The notes beneath the pieces were generated by a model. The model saw nothing but the letters and a program-made list of their open reading frames with translations. It was not told the DNA's origin and did not search any database. DNA of 64,000 nucleotides from Pseudomonas sp. 10-1B. Its GTDB lineage: Bacteria > Pseudomonadota > Gammaproteobacteria > Pseudomonadales > Pseudomonadaceae. Shown here one piece after another: positions 50,638 through 60,000 of this stretch (its first letter is position 1; every line of letters begins with the position of its first letter). The DNA lies in the NCBI RefSeq assembly GCF_000935045.1, contig NZ_JYKS01000001.1:186001-250000 (forward strand), given 5' to 3'. The position numbers and the translations under genes were made by a program.

Positions 50638-52899
50638 TCAGTAATCCAGCCACTCCAGTTCACCAATCAGCTTTTTGCCGGTGATACGCGTCAACACGAA
50701 GGTCATCACTTCGATATTGTTGTCGAAGGAACCATGGGATGACGGTATCTGTTGCCCATTGCGTGTGGTGCGAACCCAGGGCGATTTCCAGATACGCAAG
50801 CGGTCAGGTTTCGTTGGCCAGTTTGCCTGCCACTTCTGTACAGCGTGCAGGGTGTTTGCATCCCACTGGTCTTTGTCGTTGGCGTAAAGCGGGTCCAGGG
50901 CCCGAGCCATGCCCAGCAAGGGCTGTTTGCGAACGTCTTCCAGTGCTCGCGATACCAGGTAAAGCAGTGACTTGCCATACGCGGGTAAGCTCGGTGTCGG
51001 CAAACCGTCCGATTTCTCGTTTTCGTCGCTGAGCACATCCAGCCACACCTGATCCAGACCGAGCACACCTCTGGCATGAGCATTCAGGTAATGCTCGATG
51101 GCAAAGCCGGATGAACAGGCTGCAGCGAACAACTCGCAGCTCTGAACCTTCAACGGGCGGGCAGGGTTGCTGCCAAGAACGTCCAGTAGATGGCCAAGGA
51201 GTATCGACCCGGCGGAATGGCCAACGAAGTGCAGTTCCAGCTTGGCGCCCTGGGCCTGCAAGGATTCGGACAGTGCCAGCAGCGCTTGCGCCACCAGGGC
51301 CAGGCCGTGCCCGGGCCGAGTGCTGTCGCGAGCGTTGCTGCGCATTTGTGACCAGATGCCGGTGCCCAGTACATGTGCCAGCGCCTCTATGGCGCGGTCC
51401 TTGGCCTCCTCGAACACATCGCCCAGGCCAGTCGCTCGGTCTGTGTCTGCCCCAAACAGTTTGTGCAGCCAGTCTTCCGCCATGCCGGCGAGGGTTTCGC
51501 CGGGGCCAGTCTTCCAGGTGATGAACAGCGGGTATACGCCGTTGGCGAGAAAATACGGCGCAAGGACACGAATCCGCTGTATTGACTCGTCTTCATTGTT
51601 GAGCCCGCCATGTGCGTAAATCATTAGCCGAAGGGTTTTCTGTTGCGCTTGTGTCTTGAGCCAGTCGAGTGGCCGCTGCTCGACGATCTCTTGCACAAGG
51701 CCCGCGCGATCCAGCGGGCTACGGGTGAAGTCGGTAGGTACGATCTCGCCGTCATTGCCGGTGACCAAGGTGAGCTCATAGGCGCGCCGTGTCGTTATCG
51801 GTTGATAGCGTGGCTCGTTGAACGGATGGTCGAATGGCCATGGATCATGCGCGGGATTGGCCGCGACCCGAGCCGAGCGGTCGAGGCTGGTGAGAGACCG
51901 TCCCGAGCCTACGCGAAACGCCGAAGCGGCCTGCTCATGCAAGGCCGAAGCCGCGCCCTTGAGCGTATCTGGTATGGCCAGCGCCAGAGGGACACCGAGC
52001 GCACAAGCCCAGGCATCAGTGCCGTGGACCACCCAGTCCTCATACGGCAGCACTGCGAACCCAGAGCAGCCCCAGCGCTTGCCCCAAGAGTTCTGCACGA
52101 CGAAGCCACGCTGGTCATAGCCAACCAGGGCGAATGCATGCCGGCCGAGCAGGCCGGGGTGCCGGGGCGCAGGAATGACCGGCAGATGTTCGTGGCCTTT
52201 GGGTATTGGCGCAGTGCGTTTACGCATCAGGGTGTCCCAGCCATCATGGACGCTGGCGGACACATAGATGGCGCCAATGTTCAGAATGGCTGCCTGCAAG
52301 TCAACGACCGACTTGCGCTCGATTCGATAGTAGACACCCAGGGGCCTGCGCGGTGCATCGGTGTCCCAGCCAGGCAGCGGCCTGATGAATGCGTTGATGG
52401 AAAACGGCCAGAGCGTTTCGCTGCATACGCCGTGCTTGTGCCATCCCTTGAGGGCGCCACGGCAGCTTGACCCTTCGTAGTCGTCGCCAGGCCATTCATC
52501 GTAGCGCCGGGCCAACTCGTAGAGCATCCTCGGGCTGACCGGTTCGAACCTGCCGCCGTCCTCACCGAGCTCCAGGTGCTGTAGCCACAGCAGGTAGTTG
52601 ACCACACCGGCAAGCCCAAAGCCGGTACAGGCGCCCTCGGACCCCTGGTTCAGAACCAGACCATGGGCCACATAGCCCTTGATGGCGTCTGTCAGGTTGG
52701 CTTGCAGGGGCCAACACGGTGGCAGGGAGCGTAGCGGCGGGGTGTAGAGCAGGTCGCGAAAATCCAGGCGGTCGGGACGAGCATCCAGCAGTCGGCCGGC
52801 GATCGGCGTGTGGCTGGTTGGCGCGGCGGGTTGTGGCGGGTCTTTGATTGCAGGTTTGGATCTCGCCGGGTTGACCGCGCTGCTTTTAGCCTTGCCCAT
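50638..52899 (-). CDS. papain-like (C1) cysteine peptidase fused to alpha/beta hydrolase
   Basis: A 753-residue protein with no signal peptide. Residues about 65-300 form a C1 peptidase domain, with oxyanion Gln and nucleophile Cys91 in NQGSEGACTGFG, His254 in GRHAFALVGYD and Asn270 in VVQNSWGKRWG. After a linker, residues about 400-740 form an alpha/beta hydrolase, with MIYAHGGLN as oxyanion region and Ser562 in the elbow VGHSAGS. Both active sites look intact. The combination is unusual; it could process a protein and then an ester or acyl group. GGAGCAG precedes the ATG. No partner gene is obvious, and the downstream neighbour is the acetyltransferase. Confidence 0.8.
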   Translation of the reverse strand: MGKAKSSAVNPARSKPAIKDPPQPAAPTSHTPIAGRLLDARPDRLDFRDLLYTPPLRSLPPCWPLQANLTDAIKGYVAHGLVLNQGSEGACTGFGLAGVVNYLLWLQHLELGEDGGRFEPVSPRMLYELARRYDEWPGDDYEGSSCRGALKGWHKHGVCSETLWPFSINAFIRPLPGWDTDAPRRPLGVYYRIERKSVVDLQAAILNIGAIYVSASVHDGWDTLMRKRTAPIPKGHEHLPVIPAPRHPGLLGRHAFALVGYDQRGFVVQNSWGKRWGCSGFAVLPYEDWVVHGTDAWACALGVPLALAIPDTLKGAASALHEQAASAFRVGSGRSLTSLDRSARVAANPAHDPWPFDHPFNEPRYQPITTRRAYELTLVTGNDGEIVPTDFTRSPLDRAGLVQEIVEQRPLDWLKTQAQQKTLRLMIYAHGGLNNEDESIQRIRVLAPYFLANGVYPLFITWKTGPGETLAGMAEDWLHKLFGADTDRATGLGDVFEEAKDRAIEALAHVLGTGIWSQMRSNARDSTRPGHGLALVAQALLALSESLQAQGAKLELHFVGHSAGSILLGHLLDVLGSNPARPLKVQSCELFAAACSSGFAIEHYLNAHARGVLGLDQVWLDVLSDENEKSDGLPTPSLPAYGKSLLYLVSRALEDVRKQPLLGMARALDPLYANDKDQWDANTLHAVQKWQANWPTKPDRLRIWKSPWVRTTRNGQQIPSSHGSFDNNIEVMTFVLTRITGKKLIGELEWLDY

Positions 52900-52995
52900 G
52901 GCAACTGCTCCGTGATGAAACCCATTTGAGTATGGGCAGGAAAGCAGCGAGTGCCAGTGTGGGAGGGCGATTCAAGACGCTATCGAACGGTGGGG

Positions 52996-53023
52996 CCCCC
53001 GCCTCCGGTGAAGGAGGCGGGGG
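52996..53023 (-). terminator. stable hairpin after the secreted-protein operon
   Basis: CCCCCGCCTCC and GGAGGCGGGGG form a perfect 11-bp stem with a 6-base loop directly after the stop codon of the 53030 gene. No T-run follows in either direction, so it may block exonucleases or depend on Rho. Confidence 0.55.
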
Positions 53024-53029
53024 GACCCG

Positions 53030-55330
53030 CTACTGGACCACTACCTGCGCCGTGCGCACGGTCCCAAGCGACGAGCGGATCGTGGCTGTCGGGTTGGCGC
53101 TTGGCACTACTGTCGTCGTAGTGACCGACATCCGCCAGCGGCCGTTGGCCGGTACATTGGTGCTGCCCAACGTTACCGGGCCTGCGGGGGTGGTCACTTC
53201 AACGGTGATGGTATTGCCGGTCACGGACGAGGTGGTTCCGGACAGGTCCCAAGTGAAGCGGTTGTTGGAGCGTGCCGTTACCTGGGCGCTGGCCACCACC
53301 AGGTTCTCCTGAGTCGCCAAGGGGGTGACTTGCACAGTGACGGTAGCCGGTGCCGACAGCGCACCCTGGGCATCCCTGGCCTGGTAGGTAAAGGTGGCGG
53401 TGAAGGGCGCGGTGATGGTTTGCGGTGCGGTGTAGGTCACCACCGTGCCGTCGGTGCTGACACTGCCCTGGCCCGGCGCCGGTTGGGTCAGGTTGACCAC
53501 GCTCAAGGGCGTGTTGCCATCGACATCGGTGTCGTTGTTCAACACGTTGAGCGTGAGCGTTCCGCCTTGGCTGGCACCGCTGTCGTTGGTGGCGACCGGT
53601 GCCTGGTTCGGGCTCACGTTGACCGTGACCACTGCCGGGTCCGACGTCAGGCCTTTGCTGTCGCGGGCGATGTAACTGAAGGTCGCCTGCAGCGGGACAT
53701 TGGTCGTCGGTGGTGTGTAGGTCAGGCTGGTGGTGCCGTTGAGTGCCACCGTCCCCTGGCCGGCCGCCGGGGGCACGAAGCTGTCGATGGTCAGCGGCAG
53801 GTTGTCGTCGGGGTCGCTGTCATTGGCCAGGACGTTGAGGGTGATCGGCACGCCCGAGCTGGTGCTGGCGGTATCGGCCACGGCCACGGGCTTCTGGTTC
53901 TCGGCCGGGGGCTCGGCGATACCTGCGACGGCCACTGGCTCGCTGTCCACCCCACCGGCAGCCGACTTCACTGTCACGCTTTCCGGCGGTTGCGCCAGGT
54001 CCTGCACCACCAGCGTCCCGTTTGCTGGCAGAGGGCCGAACCCTTGGGCGACAAGGCTTGGGTTGAGCACTTTGTCGCTGGAGCTTGCGCTGATGGTCAG
54101 GCGCTGATTGGCCGCATCGTATCGGGCGGTACTGACTTTCACCACATCGACTGGCGTACGGGATACCGAGGTCGGTTTGTTCGCACCGCCCAGTTCGCTG
54201 GCGGTCAACACCACCACTGATGGCGGGGCGGCGGGTGTCGCGAAGCTGGTGTAGAAGTAGCCGTTGTTGTCGGTCAGCAGATTCGCGTTGGGCAGGCACG
54301 GTCCCGGTGGCGTCCCAGTGGGGGCCAAGGTGTCGCGGTAGCATATTGTCGAAGCGGCTGGCTCCTCTGCCTGTGTACTTGGGTTGGTACGCAGCGAGTC
54401 GGCGAATATTTCGACGCGCGAGCCATTGCTGTCACGCTGGTAGGTGATGCGCTCCACCTCTACTGGCGTCTGGGTGCGGTCGTCGAAGATCTTGCCGGAG
54501 AGGGTGAACACATTGGTGCGTAGCGTGCCCGCCGGGCCGGAAATCTCCAGATAGTTCTGCGGGTTGCCCTGGGCGTCCAGGACCGGGCTGCCGAGCACCA
54601 GGTCATCGATATTCGGATCACCGATGTACTTTTCCTCCAGTTGGGTTTCCGGGTTGGTCTCGGTGAAGTAGCGGGCGATCTCCATGCCCGCTTCGTTGGT
54701 CAGGCTATGGGGAGCCGTTGCGCTATACAGGAACGGCCCAAGTGCGCCCTGCAAGGCGCCCGCATAGTTGAGCGTGGCGATGCCGATATCGCTGGTGTCG
54801 TTGATTGCCCGCCGCCCGGTCGTGGTCATTACGTACACCTTGGTGCCATACGGATGGCGTACGGTGTACATGCCCGTCGTGGGAACTGCGGCACGGATAC
54901 GGATGCGGGCGAAGTTGTGTTGTTCCCCATCGATGATCTCGCCTTCGCCGGCCACCGCTTCCAGCCCGGCGACGTACTGCTCGACGCCGAAGGTCCTGTC
55001 ACCGACTTCTGCTTCGGCGATGAACCAGAAGCTTTCGCCTGGCCAGTTGTTGGGGTAGATGATGGGGTCGGCGGGATTGAAGCCGCCCTCGGCGGGAATG
55101 GTGCACATGTAGCCGGGGGCGGCTGCGGTGCCCGGTGCGCGGGAGCTGACGGTCTTGGACGTGCAGAGCTCCAGCTTCACGTTGTTGAAGTCCTGGTACC
55201 ACATGGGGAATCGGCCGGTGGCGAGGGTGTAGGGCCCCCGGTCGAAATCCTGCAGGGCGGCGTAGGCAGCCCCGTGCATGGCGATGGTCAGGCTCAGCGT
55301 GTTGAACATGAAACGTGGCCACTTGTTCAT
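53030..55330 (-). CDS. secreted multidomain protein next to the multicopper oxidase (with Ig/cadherin-like repeats)
   Basis: A 766-residue exported protein. The signal peptide (about 1-26, ending GAAYAALQ) starts at the ATG at 55330, which has AGGAGG just before it; an ATG at 55369 lacks a ribosome site. The N-terminal half is paralogous to the upstream gene's product: MWYQD, LELCTSKTVSSR, PGYMC, FWFIAE and YIGDPNIDDLVLGSP recur. The C-terminal half holds two Ig/cadherin-like repeats (each starting NQxPVA and containing LNVLxNDxDxDxN) and a final beta domain. Such repeats serve adhesion or calcium binding at the surface. Function unknown; cotranscribed with its paralogue and divergent from the mnxG-like gene. 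Confidence 0.78.
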   Translation of the reverse strand: MNKWPRFMFNTLSLTIAMHGAAYAALQDFDRGPYTLATGRFPMWYQDFNNVKLELCTSKTVSSRAPGTAAAPGYMCTIPAEGGFNPADPIIYPNNWPGESFWFIAEAEVGDRTFGVEQYVAGLEAVAGEGEIIDGEQHNFARIRIRAAVPTTGMYTVRHPYGTKVYVMTTTGRRAINDTSDIGIATLNYAGALQGALGPFLYSATAPHSLTNEAGMEIARYFTETNPETQLEEKYIGDPNIDDLVLGSPVLDAQGNPQNYLEISGPAGTLRTNVFTLSGKIFDDRTQTPVEVERITYQRDSNGSRVEIFADSLRTNPSTQAEEPAASTICYRDTLAPTGTPPGPCLPNANLLTDNNGYFYTSFATPAAPPSVVVLTASELGGANKPTSVSRTPVDVVKVSTARYDAANQRLTISASSSDKVLNPSLVAQGFGPLPANGTLVVQDLAQPPESVTVKSAAGGVDSEPVAVAGIAEPPAENQKPVAVADTASTSSGVPITLNVLANDSDPDDNLPLTIDSFVPPAAGQGTVALNGTTSLTYTPPTTNVPLQATFSYIARDSKGLTSDPAVVTVNVSPNQAPVATNDSGASQGGTLTLNVLNNDTDVDGNTPLSVVNLTQPAPGQGSVSTDGTVVTYTAPQTITAPFTATFTYQARDAQGALSAPATVTVQVTPLATQENLVVASAQVTARSNNRFTWDLSGTTSSVTGNTITVEVTTPAGPVTLGSTNVPANGRWRMSVTTTTVVPSANPTATIRSSLGTVRTAQVVVQ

Positions 55331-55365
55331 GAAACCTCCTGGCGCTTGCTCCGAATTCGTAGGGG

Positions 55366-56757
55366 TCATTGGACGATGACCACTTCTTCTGTATCGCTAC
55401 CGCCGTTCGCCGATGTCACCCGGATGGTCGCCGGTGGAATGGCCCCCACGGTCGGTGACATGGACTTGTCGGCACCGCCGGAGAGCTCACCGATCAGTGC
55501 ACCACTCTTGCCGGCGTAGGCGGTCATGTTTGGAGGTGCGGTACGGTCGCTGGTCGAAGCCTCGATGGTCAGTCGACCGGTGCTGCGGCTGTATTCGGCG
55601 CGGCGGATGGTGACCAGGTCGGTCAGTGGCACTGACACGGTGGTCGGTGGTAGAGCGGTGGGGATTGCCAGATGGTTGTCGGCGGTCACTTGCAAGGTTT
55701 TCGGTAGCGACGGGTTGACGGTCGACTGGCCATACCAGCTACCGGTCGAATTGGCTTCGGTCATGGTCACGGCAACCCCGGCGCTGTCGAGGAAGTTGAC
55801 CGTACCGGGAGGTGGAGGGGCCATGGTGAAGACATCCTGATGCGCGACCACACTACCGGACGAATTTTCCCGCGTGTAGGTGGCCCGCTGGACCAGGGCG
55901 GGGGCCGGGAGATCCACGGCGGAGAGCTTGCCGGAAACGGCGAATACGTCGTTGCGGATATCGATGCCGTTGGGCCCCTGGATACGCAGGTAGTTGGTAT
56001 TGAAGGGGCTGCCGGTAACTTGCTCCTCGATATTCGGGTCGCCGATGTATTTCTCTAGCTGGCCGGTTTCTGGGTTGGTCTCGGTATAGGGGCCATTGAG
56101 GCTACGCAGGAAAGGTCCGATGTCACCCTTCAGCGCGCCGGTATAGTCACCGGCCGGGCCGATGCCGATATCGCGGGTCATGTTGATTGCCCGGTCGCCG
56201 CCGGTGTCGGCGAACTCCTCTGGCGTGACGTTGAACACGTCGACGCCATACGGGTGGGTGACCGTATAGACGCCGGCAACGGGAACATCCACACGGATGC
56301 GAATACGGGCGAAGCTCAGTTGGTGGCCGTCGGCGATCTCGCCGTTGAAGGCTGCTTCGATGGCTGCGACATAGGTCAGGTCGATGCCCCTGGCGGCGTC
56401 GGTGATTTCGCCGTCCGCGGCGAACCAGAAGGTTTCATCGGGATAGTTGGTCGGGAAGACGATGGGGGCGGTGTCGTCGAATACCCCCGGTTCCGGGTTG
56501 AGGACGCACATATAGGCAGGTGCCCCAGGTGTGGGGGCAACGCGGGAGCTGACGGCCTTGCTCAGGCACAGGTCCAGCGTTCGGCCATGGGTGTCCTGGT
56601 ACCAGGCGGCATAGCCAGTCTTGTTGCCGCTATCGAGCGGGTAGGGGCGTTCTCCGGGGGTACCCGGGTCCACGGCATAGAGTGCTGCCTGCGGCGCCCC
56701 GCCACCGATTGACGCAAGCAGGATCGAGCTTGCCAGTAGGGTCAATCTGTTATGCAT
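55366..56757 (-). CDS. secreted protein paralogous to the next gene product, mnxG neighbourhood
   Basis: A 463-residue exported protein with a signal peptide (about 1-25, ending GAPQAALY). It shares with its downstream neighbour the order AWYQD, LDLCLSKAVSSR, PAYMC, FWFAAD, IRIRVDVPVAGVYTVTHPYG, YIGDPNIEEQVTGSP and a C-terminal strand ending in VVIVQ, but lacks the Ig/cadherin-like repeats. The two conserved Cys probably form a disulfide. AGAGGA precedes the ATG. It is first in a two-gene operon divergent from the multicopper oxidase. I do not recognise a described family; a role in the manganese-oxidation system is guessed from position. Confidence 0.75.
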   Translation of the reverse strand: MHNRLTLLASSILLASIGGGAPQAALYAVDPGTPGERPYPLDSGNKTGYAAWYQDTHGRTLDLCLSKAVSSRVAPTPGAPAYMCVLNPEPGVFDDTAPIVFPTNYPDETFWFAADGEITDAARGIDLTYVAAIEAAFNGEIADGHQLSFARIRIRVDVPVAGVYTVTHPYGVDVFNVTPEEFADTGGDRAINMTRDIGIGPAGDYTGALKGDIGPFLRSLNGPYTETNPETGQLEKYIGDPNIEEQVTGSPFNTNYLRIQGPNGIDIRNDVFAVSGKLSAVDLPAPALVQRATYTRENSSGSVVAHQDVFTMAPPPPGTVNFLDSAGVAVTMTEANSTGSWYGQSTVNPSLPKTLQVTADNHLAIPTALPPTTVSVPLTDLVTIRRAEYSRSTGRLTIEASTSDRTAPPNMTAYAGKSGALIGELSGGADKSMSPTVGAIPPATIRVTSANGGSDTEEVVIVQ

Positions 56758-56932
56758 GGTTCAGTCCTCTGGAAATGACACCGGCTGGGGGTCGAACGGT
56801 GCTGAGACGGCATAAGCAAAAACTGTGTCAGTTCACTCTTGATATTGCTGAACCCCTTGTGGTTAGGGGCTTTGAGCTAGAAATGGGGGGCTGAAACGAC
56901 ACCCCGATTGGGGATTGGCTCTCTTGGAGTGG

Positions 56933-56968
56933 GGAATTGGGTGAGGAATTGGGTGAGGAATTGGGGGC
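56933..56968 (+). repeat. three 12-base direct repeats upstream of the oxidase gene
   Basis: GGAATTGGGTGA occurs twice in tandem and a third time as GGAATTGGGGGC. The repeats lie about 65-100 bases upstream of the sigma-54-type promoter, where an enhancer-binding activator would be expected. Confidence 0.6.
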
Positions 56969-57030
56969 GCAAATGCCCCACCCGAATAGAGGAGTCATCT
57001 TAACCATTTGAATTTAAATACAATTTATTG

Positions 57031-57046
57031 TGGCTTGGGGTTTGCT
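57031..57046 (+). promoter_or_regulatory. sigma-54-type promoter (-24/-12) before the multicopper oxidase
   Basis: TGGCTTGGGGTTTGCT has GG and GC separated by exactly 10 bases and matches the TGGC and TTTGC(T) parts of the sigma-54 consensus. Transcription would begin about 30 bases before the ATG at 57089. The rest of the 331-base divergent region holds the 12-base repeats and no gene. Confidence 0.6.
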
Positions 57047-57088
57047 TGGCTAGAGGCCAACCACGGTGTTGCTGACCTGGAGGCCAAC

Positions 57089-60000
57089 ATGATCTGCGCG
57101 CACTTGAATGCTCGACTCGACTTCGATGGCATCCGTCTCTGGTTGAAGAGGCCGGTCAGGGTGGCCTTGCTCACAGGCGTGTGGCTCGGCGGTGGCGAGA
57201 TAGCCGAGGCAGCGGTGCAATGCCAGCGCACCCTGGTGGCCAATATCGTGGCCATGGACCAGCCGCTGATGTTCAACCGGCTTGGCGCGCACAACCCCAA
57301 CGGCATGATGTACGCCCTGCGGGGCGATGTGGTCGATAACAATGGGGTATTGATCAGCCAAGGGGGGAATGCGGCACCCGGGCAGGTCACCTTGCGTCCG
57401 GACAAACGGCCGCGGCCACTGGTATTGCGCGTCGCCGCCGGCGATTGCCTGCAGGTCAATCTGCAGAACCTGCTGGCGTTCCAGGCCAACCCCAATGGCC
57501 AGGACAACGACCATGAGAACGCTGCCAATGGTGAGCTGCACGTCGACGCCCAGGTTGCCGACCGCCATGTGGGGTTCCAGGTCAACGGCCTGCAAGCGTT
57601 TGGCTCGATCAACGATATCGCCGCCAACAGTGGGCGCAATGACAACACGTTGCTGGCCCCAGGGCAAAGTCGAACCTACACCCTGTATGCCGAACGCGAA
57701 GGCACTTTCGCGGCGACCAGCTACGGTGCCACGTTCGGTAGCGAGGGCTCTTCCGGCAACGTCGGCAACGGCCTGTTCGCCCAGGTGGTGGTGCTGCCCA
57801 AAGGTGGGCGGGCCTATCACAATACCGTGACCGAAGAGGACATGCGCCTGGCGACACGCGGGCGCACACCCGCCGGCCAGCCGATCATCGACTACGAGGC
57901 GCGCTACCCAGTGCGCGCGCCCTGGATTGCGGAAGGCAAGGCCGGCAAACCGATCCTCAACATGGTCGATGGCAGCGAAATCATTGCCGGCAATGCCGAT
58001 GCGCTGGTCATGGGGCCCAATGCCGATGGCAGTTTCCCGCCCTCGACCTATCCACTGGAGAGCCATGGCAAGCGCAACCCGAGTCTGCCCAACCGCCTGG
58101 AACCGTTCCGCGATTTTGCCGCGGCATTCCACGATCAGTCGGCGGTGATTCAAGCATTTCCAGGGTTCTGGGGCGACCTGGTGTTCGGCCAGGTGCTCGA
58201 CCCGACCCGCGATGCCTTCATGGTCAACTACGGTTCAGGTGGCATGGGTGCCGAGGTCATCGCCAACCGCGTGGGTGTCGGGCCGATGCATGACTGTCTG
58301 TCCTGCGCCTACGAAGAGTTTTTCCTCAGTGCGCATACCACCGGCGATATCGCGATGCTGGTGGACGTGCCGGCCAACACCGGCCTGGAGCTGCTGGGGC
58401 CTGGCCAGGTGCCGCCCGCGCAGAGCGTCGGCATCAAGGCAAGCATGGCGCTGTATCCGGCCGAGCCCTCCAACGTTGCCCACAGCTACCTGGGCGACGC
58501 GGTGAAGTTTCGCAATATCAGCGTGGGCTACGAGCAGCATGTCTTCCACCTCCACGGGCACCAGTGGCTGTTCAACCCCAATGACGATAACTCCGACTAC
58601 ATGGACGCCCAGGGTGTAGGGCCAGGTTCGGGGTACACCTACGAGATCGCCAACGGAGGCTCCGGCAATCGCAACCGGGTGGTTGGCGATGCGATCTACC
58701 ATTGCCATTTCTACCCGCACTTCGCCCAAGGCATGTGGGCGATGTGGCGTATCCATGATGTGTTCGAGGAAGGCACGCGCCTGGCGGTGACCCAGGAGGG
58801 TAGCGACGGCTTCCACGCCGAGCCGTTCGCCCTGCGCAGCGGTTTGCCGGCCCAGGGCGCCCGGGCCTTGCCTGATGGCGAGATCGTCGCCGGTACGCCG
58901 ATCCCGGCGATCGTGCCCTTGCCGGGCAAGGCCCTGCCACCGATGCCGGGCAAAGTGGTGGTGGTGCCGAAACTCAGTGGTGAAACGCTGGCGGCAGGTC
59001 AAGAGCCGGGCGATGACAGTCAAGCGGCGAACGGGCTGCGGGCTGTCGGGTCCCTGGCCCTGGTCGACCGCAGCGAAGCCAACCGCAACGTCGATGGCAG
59101 CCTGAAGAACCCCGGTTATCCATTCTGGATCGGCGGCGTGGAAAGCACCGTCGGCCAACGCCCACCCACGCCACCGCTGGACATGCTCGATGCACAAACG
59201 GCCACGGCCTTGCGCGACAGCGGCAAGGCATTGTGGGCGGCGCTGGACCCTGCCCAGGCCGGAGGCTGGGATGGCGGCCTGCCACGTCACGCCCTGGACG
59301 GCTGGGCGGCAGGCGGCGAGGCGCAGGTGACCACCAGTGTGCTGGACATGAGCAAGACGCTGGAACGCGCCAAACCGGTGTATTTCCCGGAGGAGGGCAC
59401 CGAGGTCGAACAGGCGGCCATGGCTTTCCATGCCAAGCCCGAACATCCCAGCTACGCGGTGCTGCCCAGTGGCCAGTTGCAGCCACGCAGCTTCCTCACC
59501 AACGGGGCGCCCCCGGTGGCCGGCGCGCCATTTTTCGAGCCGTGCATGGACGATCGGCAAAAGCGTCTGACTCGTAGCGCCGGGGCAGGTGTCTACAACA
59601 GTGGCGAGCGCCTGGATGCCCAGACGTTCAGCGGTGCTTCACCGTTCAGTGCCGACCACCCGCGCGTCTACAAAGGTGCCAACATCCAGTTCGACGCGGT
59701 CTTCAACAAGGTCGGCTACCACTTCCCGCAAACCCGCATCCTTACCCTGTGGGAAGATGCGTGGCCGGTGATCAACAAACAGCGCCCGCCTGAGCCCCTG
59801 GTGATGCGCATGAACACCTTCGACTGCACCCAGTACCAGCACACCAACCTGGTGCCTTCGGTCTATGAGCTGGATGACTACCAGGTACGCACGCCCACCG
59901 ACGTCATTGGCCAGCATATCCACTTGCCCAAGTGGGACCTGACCTCCGCCGACGGTTCGGCCAACGGCTGGAACTATGAGGATGGCGTGCTATCGCCGGG

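Noticed and set aside
56969..56982. Possible second sigma-54 promoter on the minus strand (GG-N10-GC) for the secreted-protein operon
   Set aside because: Only the GG/GC spacing and TTTGC match; the -24 half is poor, and the 12-base repeats would lie downstream of the start. Kept as too weak to annotate.
57008..57088. TTG at 57008 as start of the multicopper oxidase
   Set aside because: It lies upstream of the sigma-54-type promoter, has no ribosome site, and the ATG at 57089 has GGAGG and starts the signal-like segment.
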